DNA of 64,000 nt, from assembly GCA_013398615.1 (NCBI GenBank), contig VZSR01000642.1:583121-647120 (forward strand), written 5' to 3'. The stretch's first letter is position 1. Each line of letters starts with the position of its first letter. This DNA comes from Brachypodius melanocephalos. Lineage: Eukaryota > Chordata > Aves > Passeriformes > Pycnonotidae. The translations under genes were made by a program, and so were the position numbers. Shown here one piece after another: positions 22,601-34,990 of the stretch. Below the pieces are notes generated by a model. That model had not been told where the DNA came from. It made no database searches and saw only the letters and a program-made list of their open reading frames with translations.

Positions 22601-25600
22601 TCACTGCTGGTTCATTTTTTTTCCGTTTGAACAGCCCATCTTTTCTTTGGCACAATGGTTTTATCCTCTTGGGTTTTTTAATCTACCTTGCTGGCTTTCT
22701 CTTAAATCATCTATAGCTACATGCCCTCTTCTGTCTGTCCTTTTTTTATCTTATTCTCCCTCTCTGAGCATGAAATTTCAGCCAGACATGAATCTGCCAG
22801 GAGGGAAGGCAGAGTGAGCTGGAGCATCCTCCTTCTCCTGCCCTTCCTGCCCCTCTCCACGTGGTGAGCAGCTGCTGCTGGGCAGTGTTGGCTTACCTGC
22901 ACACTCCAGTCCCAGATTTACACCTCACCTTGCCGTTGATAGAAAATCAATGCTTTTGCACCGTGGTTTGGCACTAAGATTATTTTTAAACTTGTTTTCT
23001 GGGCTTTGTGGTGTTATTTTCCTCCTGAGATGTGCATCTCCCCTGGGGCTGTCTTCTTGCTGTGGGCTAGCTTACCAATAAGTTTTACTTTCTTTACATA
23101 AATACATAGCATTATACGTTTTAGAGTTTCGTGTCTGAGACTGATCAGATCTTACAGATTAGCTGAGAATTTGTTCTTGGCTTGTTTTTTGCTTTAACTT
23201 ATTTACAGAAGGGGTGTTTCCACATACATTTCTTTTCAGTGTTTAAGATAGCAGTAATCCATGTAATATCTCTTCTGTTGGAGCTTTGTTGGATCCTAAA
23301 GCATGTTTTATGATCAAAGAGTATTTTCTGCTCTGGTTTAACATGAAGCTGGGATTCTCCTGCAGGATTCTTGCCAGAAAGACCTGAGATAATCGCATCA
23401 GGATTATGGATTAAAGGGTGTTTTTTCCCAAAATATTAAATCTTTCTTCTCTTTCCTTTTCTAAAAGCATCTACCTGACAGAGGGGTCATAACAGTTAAT
23501 GATAGACAATAAGTAAATACCACAATGTAGCAAATACCAGAAGCTACATGCAAGGTAAGAAATTAGGATAATTTCTTTCAAATTTAAGGGCAAACTGCAG
23601 CTTTTCATTCCATGTACTTTCTCTGGTCTGAAATCACCAGGGATAAGTATTTTCACCAAAAAAACAAGTGTTTTTCTTTAAGGAACAGGCAAACATTAGG
23701 AACAGACTTTTGAGTGAAAGTCTAATATTCCATACTTATGACTCTACTTTGATTGTCACCTTAAACTCTCCCCAGTAAGCTAAAATACCTTCTGATGAAA
23801 GGACTTGCTGGGTGAAGAGCAACTTTGCCAGTGCAGCAGCATAATTGGTGCTGAAAAAGTAGGAACTGTCAGCTGGCAGTTTATCTACTGCCTGCTAGTG
23901 GCTGGGTCCAGACCCTAGTAGTTCAGAGAAAATAATACTACTACTAAAAATTCAGGTAATAATTTTCTTAGTTCCTGTGTGGAAAGAGTTCATAAGGCAT
24001 ATAGGCAATTGCCATGTGCTATATGTAGGAGATAAAATGGTACCAGTATTTTGAAGGTCTGGAGCTTGACATTTCATCAAGTTTTGGTTGCAGTGACTAT
24101 AAAGATTTAATTAAAATAGGTCTCAAAGTAAACTTCTGGGAGGTGAATTTTTTTTCCCTGGCTTGTTAATTATATCGACACAAATTTAGGCTGAAATTTC
24201 TATCGTCAAATTATGTTTATTTTTAGCACTCACACATAACCATGCTTTCAGAATATAATAAAAAAATCTTAGAATTCTCCCTCTATAAAACTCATTTCCT
24301 TGCTGGGAGTACTGACTGAACTCTGCTGAGGATGTGGAGGTGTTTTGTGCATTTTTCTGAGCCATTTTTCTCTTTTGTCCGCTGCAGTTATCCCCAGCCA
24401 TGGCTGTTGCTGCTGCAGAGAGGTCAGACCAAGAGAACATCAGCAGTAAACTCATGCCATGGGGAGGAAGGATTATGGCTGCTCCTGCTTTTGCCTCTCT
24501 GTGACTCCAGGTCAGGCTGCTTCAGAGATATGGCTGAAAATAGCCCCAGATAATGGAGCTCCAGGCTTTTTTATGTAAGGATCTGTTTGAAAAGGCAAAT
24601 TGCTTTTTTGTAGGGTATCGGTGTGGGCATAGAGATTCATGGGGAGGTAAAAAGCAGCTCCATGTACCCAAACCAAAATAATGCCAGCCTGGCCTGCAAA
24701 GAGCAAGGAAAAGCAACCAACCAAACCATTTTTCTTTTCCAGTCATAATCTATCTTAATCTTCAGCTATTAACATCATCAGAAACGATGTTCCAGTCAAA
24801 AATGGGAAAGCATGGTCATTTAGAAGCCAAATTAATCAACTTAACCCCAATGGGCTTAATATTTTGATGTGATTAAAATGATAGAATGTGGTAAGTACAA
24901 GTCAGTTAGAAAAAAAAAAATCACCTTTGTGGCTGAATGTAATCATTTGAGCTTTTGTTCACCTTGGAAATTTATGAGCTGGAGGGAACAGTTACATAAG
25001 GGCAGTCCAGTGCAAAAGCAAATAAAAAATGGAGAGGGCAGCAGGTCACTCAGCACACAGGAAGCGAACACAGTTGACTGAGTCAACTCAGTTATTTACT
25101 TAATCCTCTGCCTGGTACTCTCTGTAGTCCATTACTTCCACAATTTTTGTCACCTTGTTGCAGTGGAGAGAAACTTGGGGAACAAGGAGAGAATTTTGTT
25201 GTTTGTGGTTCTTGGGATGTGGAAGTGTAATAAGTATGTTAAGGAGATAAGAGCATTAAGTGGAGGTATTAAATAACTGTCTGACTCAAACTGTCACTTT
25301 TCCACTGGATATTTGACAGTATTTTTTACCTCATGTGTACATCCTATACAAAGCAAGGATATTCTATAATCAGTGGTGCTGACAGTTTCCATGCTGGTTT
25401 ATTTGTGTCCTGTCTATGGGGATGTGCAAGTGCACACATACTCATCTATTCCTTGTCTTTACTCTGGAACTGGATTTGCTGAGGTAATTAAATAGAATAA
25501 GTTAACTGAGATGTAAGTATTTTTGACTGTAGCTGAGCTCAGGGTCTTACAGGGGAAATTCTGCATTAGTTGAAGGTGAGCTGTATGAAGCCAGCAGTGA

Positions 25601-27533
25601 TGCCTATTTACTGCTTTTCATCTGCCTAAATTCACATTCAGTCCTGGACCCTTGAAATTTTTACTTTCTCAGGTCTTGCACATTGTGACAGAGGACTTGC
25701 AAACTGTTACATCAATGATATCAACAAATATTTTGCAATCTGACATCCATCTGGCATTCACACACAGCAATAAAATGTGGAATAGCTTTGATGAAATGTC
25801 CTCCTGAGCATCTCTTGCAGCCTTGAGAAACAGATTGCAACGAGGCTGGGACAGGGGCAGCTGGGGTCAGCAGACCTGGCTGTTGAAAGTTGTCCCTGGA
25901 AAAGTGTTTCATCACATATCTGTTCATGGAGTTGACTGTACAGAGTCAGAGACCCTAAATTGCATCTCCCCCATCACCGAAGGAATTGTTCTGTTGGAGG
26001 CAGGTTGGCAGAGCAGTTTTTATGTGACTCTTGCACTGCTGTTGTGTAAATAATCACAGGCAGTGCCACTGTCTGTGCAATTCCCCACCACCATGGACTT
26101 GGGGCTGTGTGGGGAGTGTCTGCAAACATGCAAATTCGAGCACTGCCTTTGCACAGTCTGTAACTGAGGCAAAATGTAGTTGAAGGACCAACACTTGTAA
26201 TCTCCACTAGCATCTTCTTTACAGAAGTCAAAAGTTCTGCATGATTCTCAAAAAACATTTTAAAAAGGGGAAATTTCTTTGTTGCAGAGCCTGTATACAG
26301 CACATCAAAGCCTCTTAGCATCTTCCATCAGTTCTTCAGAGGACTTGGCTATCAACATTAGCAAGGAATTTGTTCTTCTTCTTTTTTTTTCCAGAAAAAA
26401 AGGAATTGTTACAAACATAAGTGCCAACTGCACTGGCTGACAAAGCATCTTGTTTTTGCAGGCCTAGCCTGGCCAACTACATTTAAAGTTGTTGTTTTGC
26501 CGGCTGGCCAGCCTTGCCCCTCCTGACACTGTGCCACATTGCTGCTGAGCAGTGCTTTTGAGATCCTTTTCTCATGATCTCTTTTGAGATCTCTGAGCAT
26601 TGGCATTTGGTGTGTAAGAACAGGTTCTTAATTTATTTTAATTAGGAAGAGCTACTGCAGGAGAAAGTATTAGATGATACAAAAGGAGAAAGCTGACACA
26701 TAACTGGGGAGAAACAGCTGTAGAGCATTACACTCTTTTTGCTGCTTAATCCTTTGGATTCTGTTTATTCTATCTGAAATGTATGCGTGTATGTATATAT
26801 ATTTCTACTCATTAGAGATGGACCCCAGTTTTTGCTGTGCAAGAATTGGTGCAACAGAAGGAACAACACGGTCCAAGGTGGCAAAGCAAAATCCCTTCAG
26901 TTCCTGGCTCATTCTCCGTGTCATCTTTTCATTGAGCAGATGTTTCCATTCTAGTTTCTGCAAACTAGAACTTTTCATACTTCTAGAAGTTCTGCTCATC
27001 CTAGTTAAAAATGAGAAAATATAATCATATTTTTTTCCTTTCCTTTTCCTCCTGTCACTCTGTTTACAAAACCTTTGATGGAATGATTCCAAATTAAGAG
27101 CCTTGCCTTGAAAAAATGCTAATTTAAGCATACATGTTGAAAGAGACACCATTTTAAATTTTAGCTAGTGAACAGAAATGAAGCAGCTCTCCTTGAATGC
27201 TGAGGATAACTTCTCTGAAGTGCCAATTTTTCTTCCAAGGATGGAGGAGGAATAGAAAATGAGAGATGGATGAGTTCTGTATTGTAGAGTTCATCTGGAG
27301 AAGGATGGGAAAGGTACCTGATACAGAAATGATCTAAAAGGGTATCTGGAGGTGGGAATCTGATTGCAAGAACAGGGGAATCTTGGTACTTTAACATCAT
27401 TGATGTTCTTTGTTTCTAGAAAGTTTCTCAGCTCCATGGATTTGTGACAGCAGTAATGAGAAACAAGATTGAAATACTGGTCCTGTTGCTTGCCTGGTTA
27501 TTTTGTCTGGTGTTAGTGGGAAATGTGGCGAGC
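19621..27533. other. COMMD1 intron 2, segment 1
   Basis: Unique, mildly AT-rich sequence. No interspersed repeat, RNA gene or coding frame is recognised. Short T- and A-runs only (for example 19818-19832, 19966-19974). Confidence 0.65.
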
Positions 27534-28117
27534 TGTGGTGTTTTATCTTTTTTTTTTGTTAGAGCTGGGATTAATTGCACAAGAGACAGTGTTTGTGTTC
27601 GGACTCGGATATTTATTAATTCTTATCTCCGTTACAGTCTTACAAGCTGTGAGTTCTAGCTAACAAGGTAGAAAATGGCTCTGTCTCTATCTCTTTCCAA
27701 GGCCTTTTAAGCACAAATTGTCCAATTAAGAAACGACACCTAAATTATTTTTACTTTTAACACAATAACCAAACACACGTGGCACGCAATGTGAATTTTT
27801 CTATTCAATTACAAAACACCACCCAGACCAATGAAGAAAAAGGAAGAAGAAGAACTTAACCTACACCCTAAAACCTCTATCTTGCTTTATATATATATTA
27901 CTATATTCTAAACACTTAAACTCTTAAGTTTTCCACCCTGTGATATCACACACTTCTATTCAAACTCCATCCCCATAATCCCAGTGCTGTCACTCAATTT
28001 TGGGAGCCTTTTCCACAGCCTCAGGTCAATGCAGGGTTTGCTTGGGGGTCAGTGCCTGTCAGCACAGAAAGGCTGAAATTCCCAGTGCCCAGGGTTCCAG
28101 CAGTGAGCTGAGCCACA
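27534..28117 (-). mobile_element. LTR family B, copy 1
   Basis: About 584 bp, matching the reverse complement of 40154-40728 along most of its length. Shared blocks include AACAAGGTAGAAAATGGCTC, ACTTTTAACACAATAACCAA, a CCACCCAGACC block and CCCAGTGCTGTCACTCAATT. In the minus sense it starts TGTGGCTC and ends CACCACA, with a TATATATAAAG and then AATAAA downstream, so I read it as a solo LTR on the minus strand. AGCT lies at both junctions, a possible 4-bp target duplication. Family assignment is by structure only. Confidence 0.7.
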
Positions 28118-29256
28118 GCTTGGCTGAGTTGCCCGAAGTGATCCTGTAAGTCTGGGAACAGCAACAGTCCTGACTTACAGCTTTAACAAATGAACTCACT
28201 CATTGTTCAGGGAAGTTTTTTTTCATTCAACAGTTACAAGAAGTTGGTTGGTATTGACAGTTTTGGCCTCAAAATAGCTTTCTCTGTTTCCTTGCATGCA
28301 TCTGGTACATTTTTTTTTGTCTTTTTGCTAGTTTTGAAAATACTCACCAGGCAGTGGGGTGAAGCATGAGTTTCCCTGCTTTTCTCTGAAAGGAGATGGT
28401 TGGGAGGAGATCACTGCCAAGTGCTTTTGGTTAAGCCATCATTGTCCTACATACTACTTGAGGAAATGACTACTTTGAACATAATTCCTGGGGCAAATCC
28501 TCTTCATTTAAAGAGAGATTCTAACTTACAAAAGACAGAAGACAATCCTTTGATTAAGAAACCTCTTGCAGCTGTAATTTTGCATAGACCTTGACACAAG
28601 GGGTTTTTTTTTCTGTCCCCCTTTCAAATTATCAGTTGCAGAACTCCACAGAGATAATCAGACATGCAAATCTTCAATATATTTTTAGTTAAACTCACTG
28701 ATGTATATTCATTAATATGTTAATATGACAAGGAAAGCATAATTTAAATTGCATATGCTTAATTTGGTTAATAAATGCTTGAAATACAGACCCAATTTTA
28801 GAAGTAGCCATACTTTATACCAATTTTTCAGGCGGTTTTTTCCCCCTCTTTTAAATCACAAGCAGAGTGTAAACCCTCTTGTTTGTACAAAAATAACTTT
28901 GTGGTGCTTTTTACCTTGACCACACACAACCAGAGGATCTCAGTGCTGGGAATCAGTGCTCCTTGTACACACTGTCACATTCCTGATGACTGAATTGTAA
29001 TAAATTGCGTCAGTGGAGACCTAGTGAGGATTGTGGTATTGTAATTTGAGTTCCCAGGCTGCATCAGGCAGAGTTAGATAGGCAGATAGAAGATGAAAAG
29101 AGCAAAGTTTCCTAGTGTTCAAAGATTGCCAGGCTCCACCAATGCAAATCAGAGATGTGCTTGCCCTGTATTTAATTTGCAGTGGCCTAACTAAATGAGA
29201 TACAAATTACTACAGGAATTAGAATTAGACAGCTTCTGAATCTTGGTTGAGCATGC

Positions 29257-29413
29257 AAAGCTGCTATAATATATAGAGGGTTTTTTTGTAAACCCCTCAA
29301 GTGGTATTTGAATGTTTACAGGCAATAAACTTTGAAAAGCTGCTATAATATACAGATTTTTTTTTGTAAACTCCTGAAATGGTATTTGAATGCTTACAGG
29401 CAATAAACTTTTC
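29257..29413. repeat. 79-bp tandem duplication
   Basis: Two copies at 29257-29335 and 29336-29413. Both carry AAAGCTGCTATAATATA, a T-run followed by GTAAAC, then TGGTATTTGAATG and TTACAGGCAATAAACTTT. They differ at a few positions. Confidence 0.9.
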
Positions 29414-30439
29414 AGTCAATTGATTCCATTTCTGTTGAATTGCCCTCAAAAGTGAAGCTGTGCTTTAAGGGCTATTAAAAAATTTCATTCCATTTAACCT
29501 TTAAATACACCACAGGACTTGAGAAAATGAGTTTGATAATTGCTTTTTTTTTTTTTTTCTTTGAAAGACTTCAGCCTGGAAGGCAGCATCTTAAAAGGAC
29601 TCAGCCTTGAGGAGAGTCTCTAACATATCCAGTTAGAGCCAATTACACTGGCCTGACTTCCTTGGTCTGAAGTAATGAGGTGTGACAGATCCTGAGTGCA
29701 GTGCATCGTGGTCAGCACCAGTAACTCCTTTAAGAAAATTACATTTCTGCTCTAAGCAGTCGTTTTGAGCTATCTGCAGCTGATTGTAAAATGTTGCTTT
29801 TACAGAAATGGAACTCTTCTGGTTCCCAGTAAATATCACCATGATGCTCCAAGACAGGTATGAAGTGCCACTGTCTGGGAGAAAGCTCAAGTCTGATCAA
29901 ATTTAATTAGATTGGAACCTGTTCCTGCCTACAAATATCGTGGTCATACAAAGAGAACAAGCACGCCACTTGACAGAATTGGCTTTTGTGGTAGCTACTG
30001 CTGTGAGAAACGTGAAAAAGAGGTGTTGATTCACGTGCTGCTTCTCACTGAAGATTGAACAATGAGCTGAACAATGTCTGCATCCTGCTGGTCACCCAGA
30101 GCTCACCAGAGAGGGGGTGGAGAAACCCAGGCTGCTTGAGGGGAATGATAAATCTGTCTGCCTTGGGCTATTCCCTCAAAGAATATGGACTCCAAAGGAA
30201 AGCAAGCTTTTCTAGGTCAACTCTGAGAGCCTCAGATTTGGTGAGATCGATTCCACTCTCTGCCTGAACTGCCTAGTGATTAATGTAGCTTGACAACTCC
30301 TCTCAAATGAGTGGATAAAACCTCATCACTTTGTTCAGCTCAGGGCAATAGAGGCAAACTGCCTCAGCCTTCGTTTTTTAGGAAGCAAAAGCAGAAAAGA
30401 AGTGCAGCACCTCCCATTACTCTGTGGGAGGTGTAGTTG

Positions 30440-30481
30440 AGTGAATATCATTAAACTGTCAGTGAATATCATTAAACTGTC
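30440..30481. repeat. Exact 21-bp tandem duplication
   Basis: Two identical 21-bp units (30440-30460 and 30461-30481), each containing GTGAATATCATTAAACTGTC. Identity suggests a recent slippage or repair event. Confidence 0.95.
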
Positions 30482-31496
30482 AGCCAAAGAGACAGTTAGG
30501 TGAGAGACCTGTATTTGCATTAAATCAAAACTCTTGGCCTAAAAATTAATGCAAGTTATAAATTAATTTATAAAGAAAACCTCTTTAAATGTGAGTTTCT
30601 TTTTAAAGTCATATTGAATGAGCACTGAGTTTTACTGAGCAGAAGAATTTACAGGTTTATGCAGACCAAATGCTTTAAGTGACAATTAACAGCATGGATA
30701 GGTTATGATCTGGATATGAGGTGTGACTGAGCCACCTTCCTCTGCAAACACCAAATCAAGCTGGGTGGATGCTAAGGGAGAAGAAAGACAATACCTGCAG
30801 CTGAGAGCGAGGGTTTGAATGATGATGAACAAACAGATCGGTTTCAAGGGCTTGAAGCCGCTCTCTGGGGAAAAGAAGCAGTGAAGAAAAGAAGCTTGTT
30901 CCAGGCGTAGAGCTTGGAGATCAAAAGGACTCTGTCACCTCTGAAGGGACTGTTCTCCAGAGCTGCTGGAGGAGAGCTTCATTTGAGGGACATCCCAGTG
31001 GCCTTTGTGTTGTCTGAGAGATGCTGGCTTGCTGTGATCCTCATGCAGGAGCTACCTGGTAACAAAACTGTGTTCAGCAAATCTTTGTATTTTATCTTAA
31101 ACCATCGACTTTTGCTCTGAGGAGGCACTACTTTGTTTCAAAGGGCATTTGATGTTGCTGTTCCCTGATACTGCTTTTTGGAAGGGGCTGTGGCAGGTGG
31201 GATGCTGTGCTCCAAGCCTGGTCCTTCCTTCTGCCCCTTTGTTTGCATGACACCGTGTAGAGCTCTCCACAAACTCTTGTGGCTCCCAGGAGAGATTTCA
31301 GCTCCTGCCTTTCCCTCAGGGCAGCACTCAGAGCTCCTGGACCGAGGGCTGAGGATGGTGAGTGCTTTTATGTACCAGCAGGGAGTGTGGGATTTGCTGC
31401 CAGCCAGGAATTTATACCTGGCTTCAGATACTCGTTGTGCTCTGGGTCAGCCTGGCCCATCATGTCCCATCCTAGGAAGTGACAGCAGTGTCCAAC

Positions 31497-31937
31497 TGAT
31501 GCCTTGGGAAAGCTGGCCTGAAACAGAGACTGGACAGAGCTGGAGAATGAAGTAGGGATTTATTGAAAGGCCTCCAGGATCCACCTTGGGCAGGACAAGA
31601 GCCTGACCAGGGCTACACTGAAGGTGGACCGAGACTGGTCACAAAATGCCCAACACATCACAAAGTCTCACATTTTTATGAGTTTTGGTCCATTTGTATC
31701 TTGGGGTTTAATTGTCCAATTCCAGCTCCAGATTGTGAGGTCCCATCCTTCTTGTTCCTCCCTTCAGCCACCCTTGGTTGTGCTTTTGGGGCTGAAAGTT
31801 GTTCTTGGTGTGCAGCAGGAAAAGGATTTGTTTTGTGTCCCTACTCTGTGAAGAGCTCACCAGCACTGAATGTGAGGCTCAGAACTGCACCCCTGGGCAG
31901 CACCTGAAAAACATGAAAGCTCAAACTTAAAGCATCA
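31497..31937 (-). mobile_element. LTR family A, copy 3 (complete solo LTR)
   Basis: 441 bp from TGATGCCTTGGGAAAGC to AAGCATCA, the reverse complement of 10391-10834 along its full length. Its flanks are CAAC and CAAG, a possibly mutated 4-bp target duplication. The strong AATAAA of copy 2 is preserved on the minus strand as TTTATT near 31559. It lies in intron 2, so with copy 2 it brackets exon 2 in opposite orientation, and with copy 1 in the same orientation. Confidence 0.85.
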
Positions 31938-34649
31938 CAAGAGTCCCGTGTCCTCTGAGACGGCAGGGCTTTCTCCTGAAGACAGGGAGCTGTCACCAGG
32001 CCTCTCCCGTTGCTGCCTCACCGCCTTCCCCATTTGGCAGCATTCCCTGCCCTCCTTCCTTCTGTGCCCTCTGCTCGCCTCTGGTTGTGTGTTTGTTTTC
32101 TCTCCCACACTGACTCTGTTTCATTCACTGCCCAGAATAATAAGAGGTTTGTTAAAAGGGTGCTGCTAAGTAATTTGTCTTCTTCATTCATTCTCTCTTT
32201 ATTTAATGTTTGCTTTCACTGTGCTTTGAATGCAAAGCTATTAATTTCATTGTAGTTTATTTCAGTAGTATTTATTATTGTGGAGGCTCCTACACAGCCC
32301 CTCTTACTGCCATAAAAATCTCATATATGAATACTTATAATCAGTTATGGTGGTATTTTAATTCCCATTTCAAGGATTCAGTCTGAAGGCAGAGAACATA
32401 ACCACAAGGATTTCCATTAATTCTGGTGGCCAGTGTGAAAACCCCTCAACCCAAGTTCCCAGAGTGCAGAGCCTTTGTGGTATTGCCAGGGCACATCTCT
32501 GACATTGGCACTGATGGGCATCAGTCCTGCAGACCAGTCCCCAGGTGCCTCTGACTGAGCCTGGGGTGACTTTTCACCTGGACAAATGTTGGTTTGGGCC
32601 TCCTGTGCACACAAGAACAAATACCTGTGGGCAGAGGAGTTTGTTTAATGGCTCCATGCATTATAATGGCAGAACACTCATAATATCTGTAAGCCGCTGG
32701 AGAAAATACTAGTGGGAATTATTTTTCCCTGCTAGTTCTACTTTCATTTCTTCTGCCTCTCCTCTTTTCCCTCATGTCTTTCTCTGCTGGTTCTACTTTC
32801 ATTTCTGCCTCTCCTCTTTTCCCTCTTATACCTTTCTCTGCTGGTTCTACTTTCATTTCTTCTGCCTCTCATCTTTTCCCTTCTGCTCCTCAGGCTGCTC
32901 TTCTGCCTCTTTCCTCCATCTTTTTGTTCCCTTGGCTTCCTCCTCACTCCCGAACTTGGTTCCTTGTTTTGTATCAGCAGAGCATAGGAAACTCCGCTTG
33001 AAATTTTGCATGAAACTCCTTGTCTTAAAATTCTGTGGATTTAGGGAACAGAGCTTTAAAAGCAAGGATGGAATACAGAAGGATTACTTGGCACCTGCAC
33101 CTTCTAATATATTTGAAGCAATGAGCTTTATGTAGTACATTTGTGTGGCTAAGCTGTAAAATTTTGTTCACAGTGATGATTATGCCAAGAACCAGCTTTG
33201 CTAGCTGAGGTGCATGTGAGCACAAACAAGGCTTATTACCCTGGAGACTTGATTAGAATTGGGCAGAGGGCAGCTTGAAAATAAGCAGCCTGTTTGCATT
33301 TTGAGTGAGCTGTACTTGCAGTGAAGACATGCACACCACTGGCAGTTAGAATTGTCCCTCAGGCTGGTGACAGGACACGTGAGGACATCACTGCTCCTTC
33401 CTCCTGTTGGTTCTTCTCCTTTGGAGCAGTGGATCATGTGGCAATCCCAGCTTCAAACAGGATGCTGCTGTCAAGGGGTTGAATGGATTTGCAGAGAGAA
33501 TCGATTGTGCACACGCTGGATGAAGTCTTCAGATGCCTCATTGAACATCAGCAAACCAAAGGGTCATTGTCCTTTCCCCTCTGCCCCCCTCACCTCATCT
33601 GTCATCTGTTTGTAGCCTGCACTAATCTCCCTCTTTAGACCATTATTGGGAGTTGGCCTTAGTTGGAAATAGATTTTTGAGGACTGAGTATGAACAAATG
33701 GGTCTGTTGAACGTGGAAGGAAGTAAATTTTTCTCTCCTTGGTGGTAAACATGCTTCACAGAGTGAGCATTGTTAATGCAAATAGCAGCATCATTTTGAT
33801 ACTCAGTGATATTTTTGATGAGGGGTTGGGTCACCAAAGTGGACGGAACATGACTTTTTGTGCTGATAACGGGAACATGGAGATCTCTTACACTTGAAAT
33901 TATGAACATGTGTTTTGTCCATGATTTCACGCTCCTCTGTACAAGCAAACCTTTATCTCTTAGGCTTGTGTTTAGTCTTTAGAGTTGTCTGGTATTAATT
34001 AGAGACAAATCAGGTGAAAAAACAATGAGTCATGTTGAGAAGATGTAGGCTTTTTTCTGTTGATGCAAAGTGCTTTACATGTACAGTCTGTATTTCTGGT
34101 TAAGGAGATTTTCATGTCCTTGCAGGGTATTTTAAGTATTAAAGTAATAACATAAGACCCTGAACAGAAAAAAAGCGTTTTATAGTCATGGGCAATCACT
34201 AAAGAACTTGCCATTGTGGCACTGTAAGTTCTGAAAAACTCACACTTTACAGAGCTAATGACACATCTTCATCCCCCTGATAAATTCTCACTGCATTTGG
34301 TTTCACGTGCAGCCTTCCATTTGCACAAGCAGCTGGTTAAAATAAGCTCTTCTGGCTTTTTCTGCTTTTCACTTCATCTCCTCTTCCTCCTTATCTCTGA
34401 AATTTTCCTGTTTGAGTCACTGCAATGTGTTAGGTACTCGTGTAGCTCACCCCCTCACAAACATGGACTTTTTTTTGGAAACCTGTCTTCAAACTCACAA
34501 GGCTGCACCCCTGCCAACTTGCTGTGTGTGGGTGTGCCAGGAGCAAATTATCAATTACTGACAGCAAGAGAAATCTCCAGGGTGGAGGAGGCCCTGGAGA
34601 TACCCAGAGAATGTTTCTTCTGAGGGTTCCTGCAAGGATAAAAATCTGG
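31938..34649. other. COMMD1 intron 2, segment 3
   Basis: No gene. It contains a pyrimidine-rich three-unit tandem repeat at 32729-32885, otherwise unique sequence. Confidence 0.65.
32729..32885. repeat. 54-55 bp pyrimidine-rich tandem repeat (three units)
   Basis: Units start CTGCTAGTTCTACTTTC at 32729 and CTGCTGGTTCTACTTTC at 32784 and 32838. Each is followed by ATTTC, TCTGCCTCTC and CTTTTCCCT. They differ by small indels. Confidence 0.9.
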
Positions 34650-34990
34650 TTATTTCAATGGCTTGCAGAGCAGGAGGTGACATCAGGCTGGCAGCCTGTC
34701 ACCAGTGGGATTTCACTTGGGCCCAGTGCTCTTCAGCATCNNNNNNNNNNNNNNNNNNNNNNNNNNNNNNNNNNNNNNNNNNNNNNNNNNNNNNNNNNNN
34801 NNNNNNNNNNNNNNNNNNNNNNNNNNNNNNNNNNNNNNNNTCTGCCCAGGGAGGTGGTGGAGTCACCATCCCTGGAGGTCTTTCAGGAGATGGCACTCAG
34901 TGCCATGATCTGACTGACACTGTGGTGTTTGCTCATGGGTTGGATGATCCCAAAGGTCTTTCCCACCCCAATCCATTCTGTGATTCTATG
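34650..34990 (+). mobile_element. CR1 LINE fragment with an assembly gap inside
   Basis: The left part encodes a decayed CR1 reverse-transcriptase segment (SGWQPVTSG, then LGP), with a short deletion where CR1 normally reads VPQGSV. The right part (34841-34990) is CR1 3' UTR: GGGAGGTGGTGGAGTCACCA, CCCTGGAGGTCTTTCA, GGTCTTTCCCACCCCAAT, ending in the CR1-type terminal repeat ATTCTGTGATTCTATG. The gap replaces sequence that would normally lie between them. The element is defective. Confidence 0.85.
34741..34840. other. Assembly gap (100 N)
   Basis: Exactly 100 N inside a CR1 fragment. True length unknown. Confidence 0.98.

Larger units (their letters stand above)
28118..31496. other. COMMD1 intron 2, segment 2
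   Basis: No gene. It contains the 79-bp and 21-bp tandem duplications listed separately, otherwise unique sequence. Confidence 0.65.
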
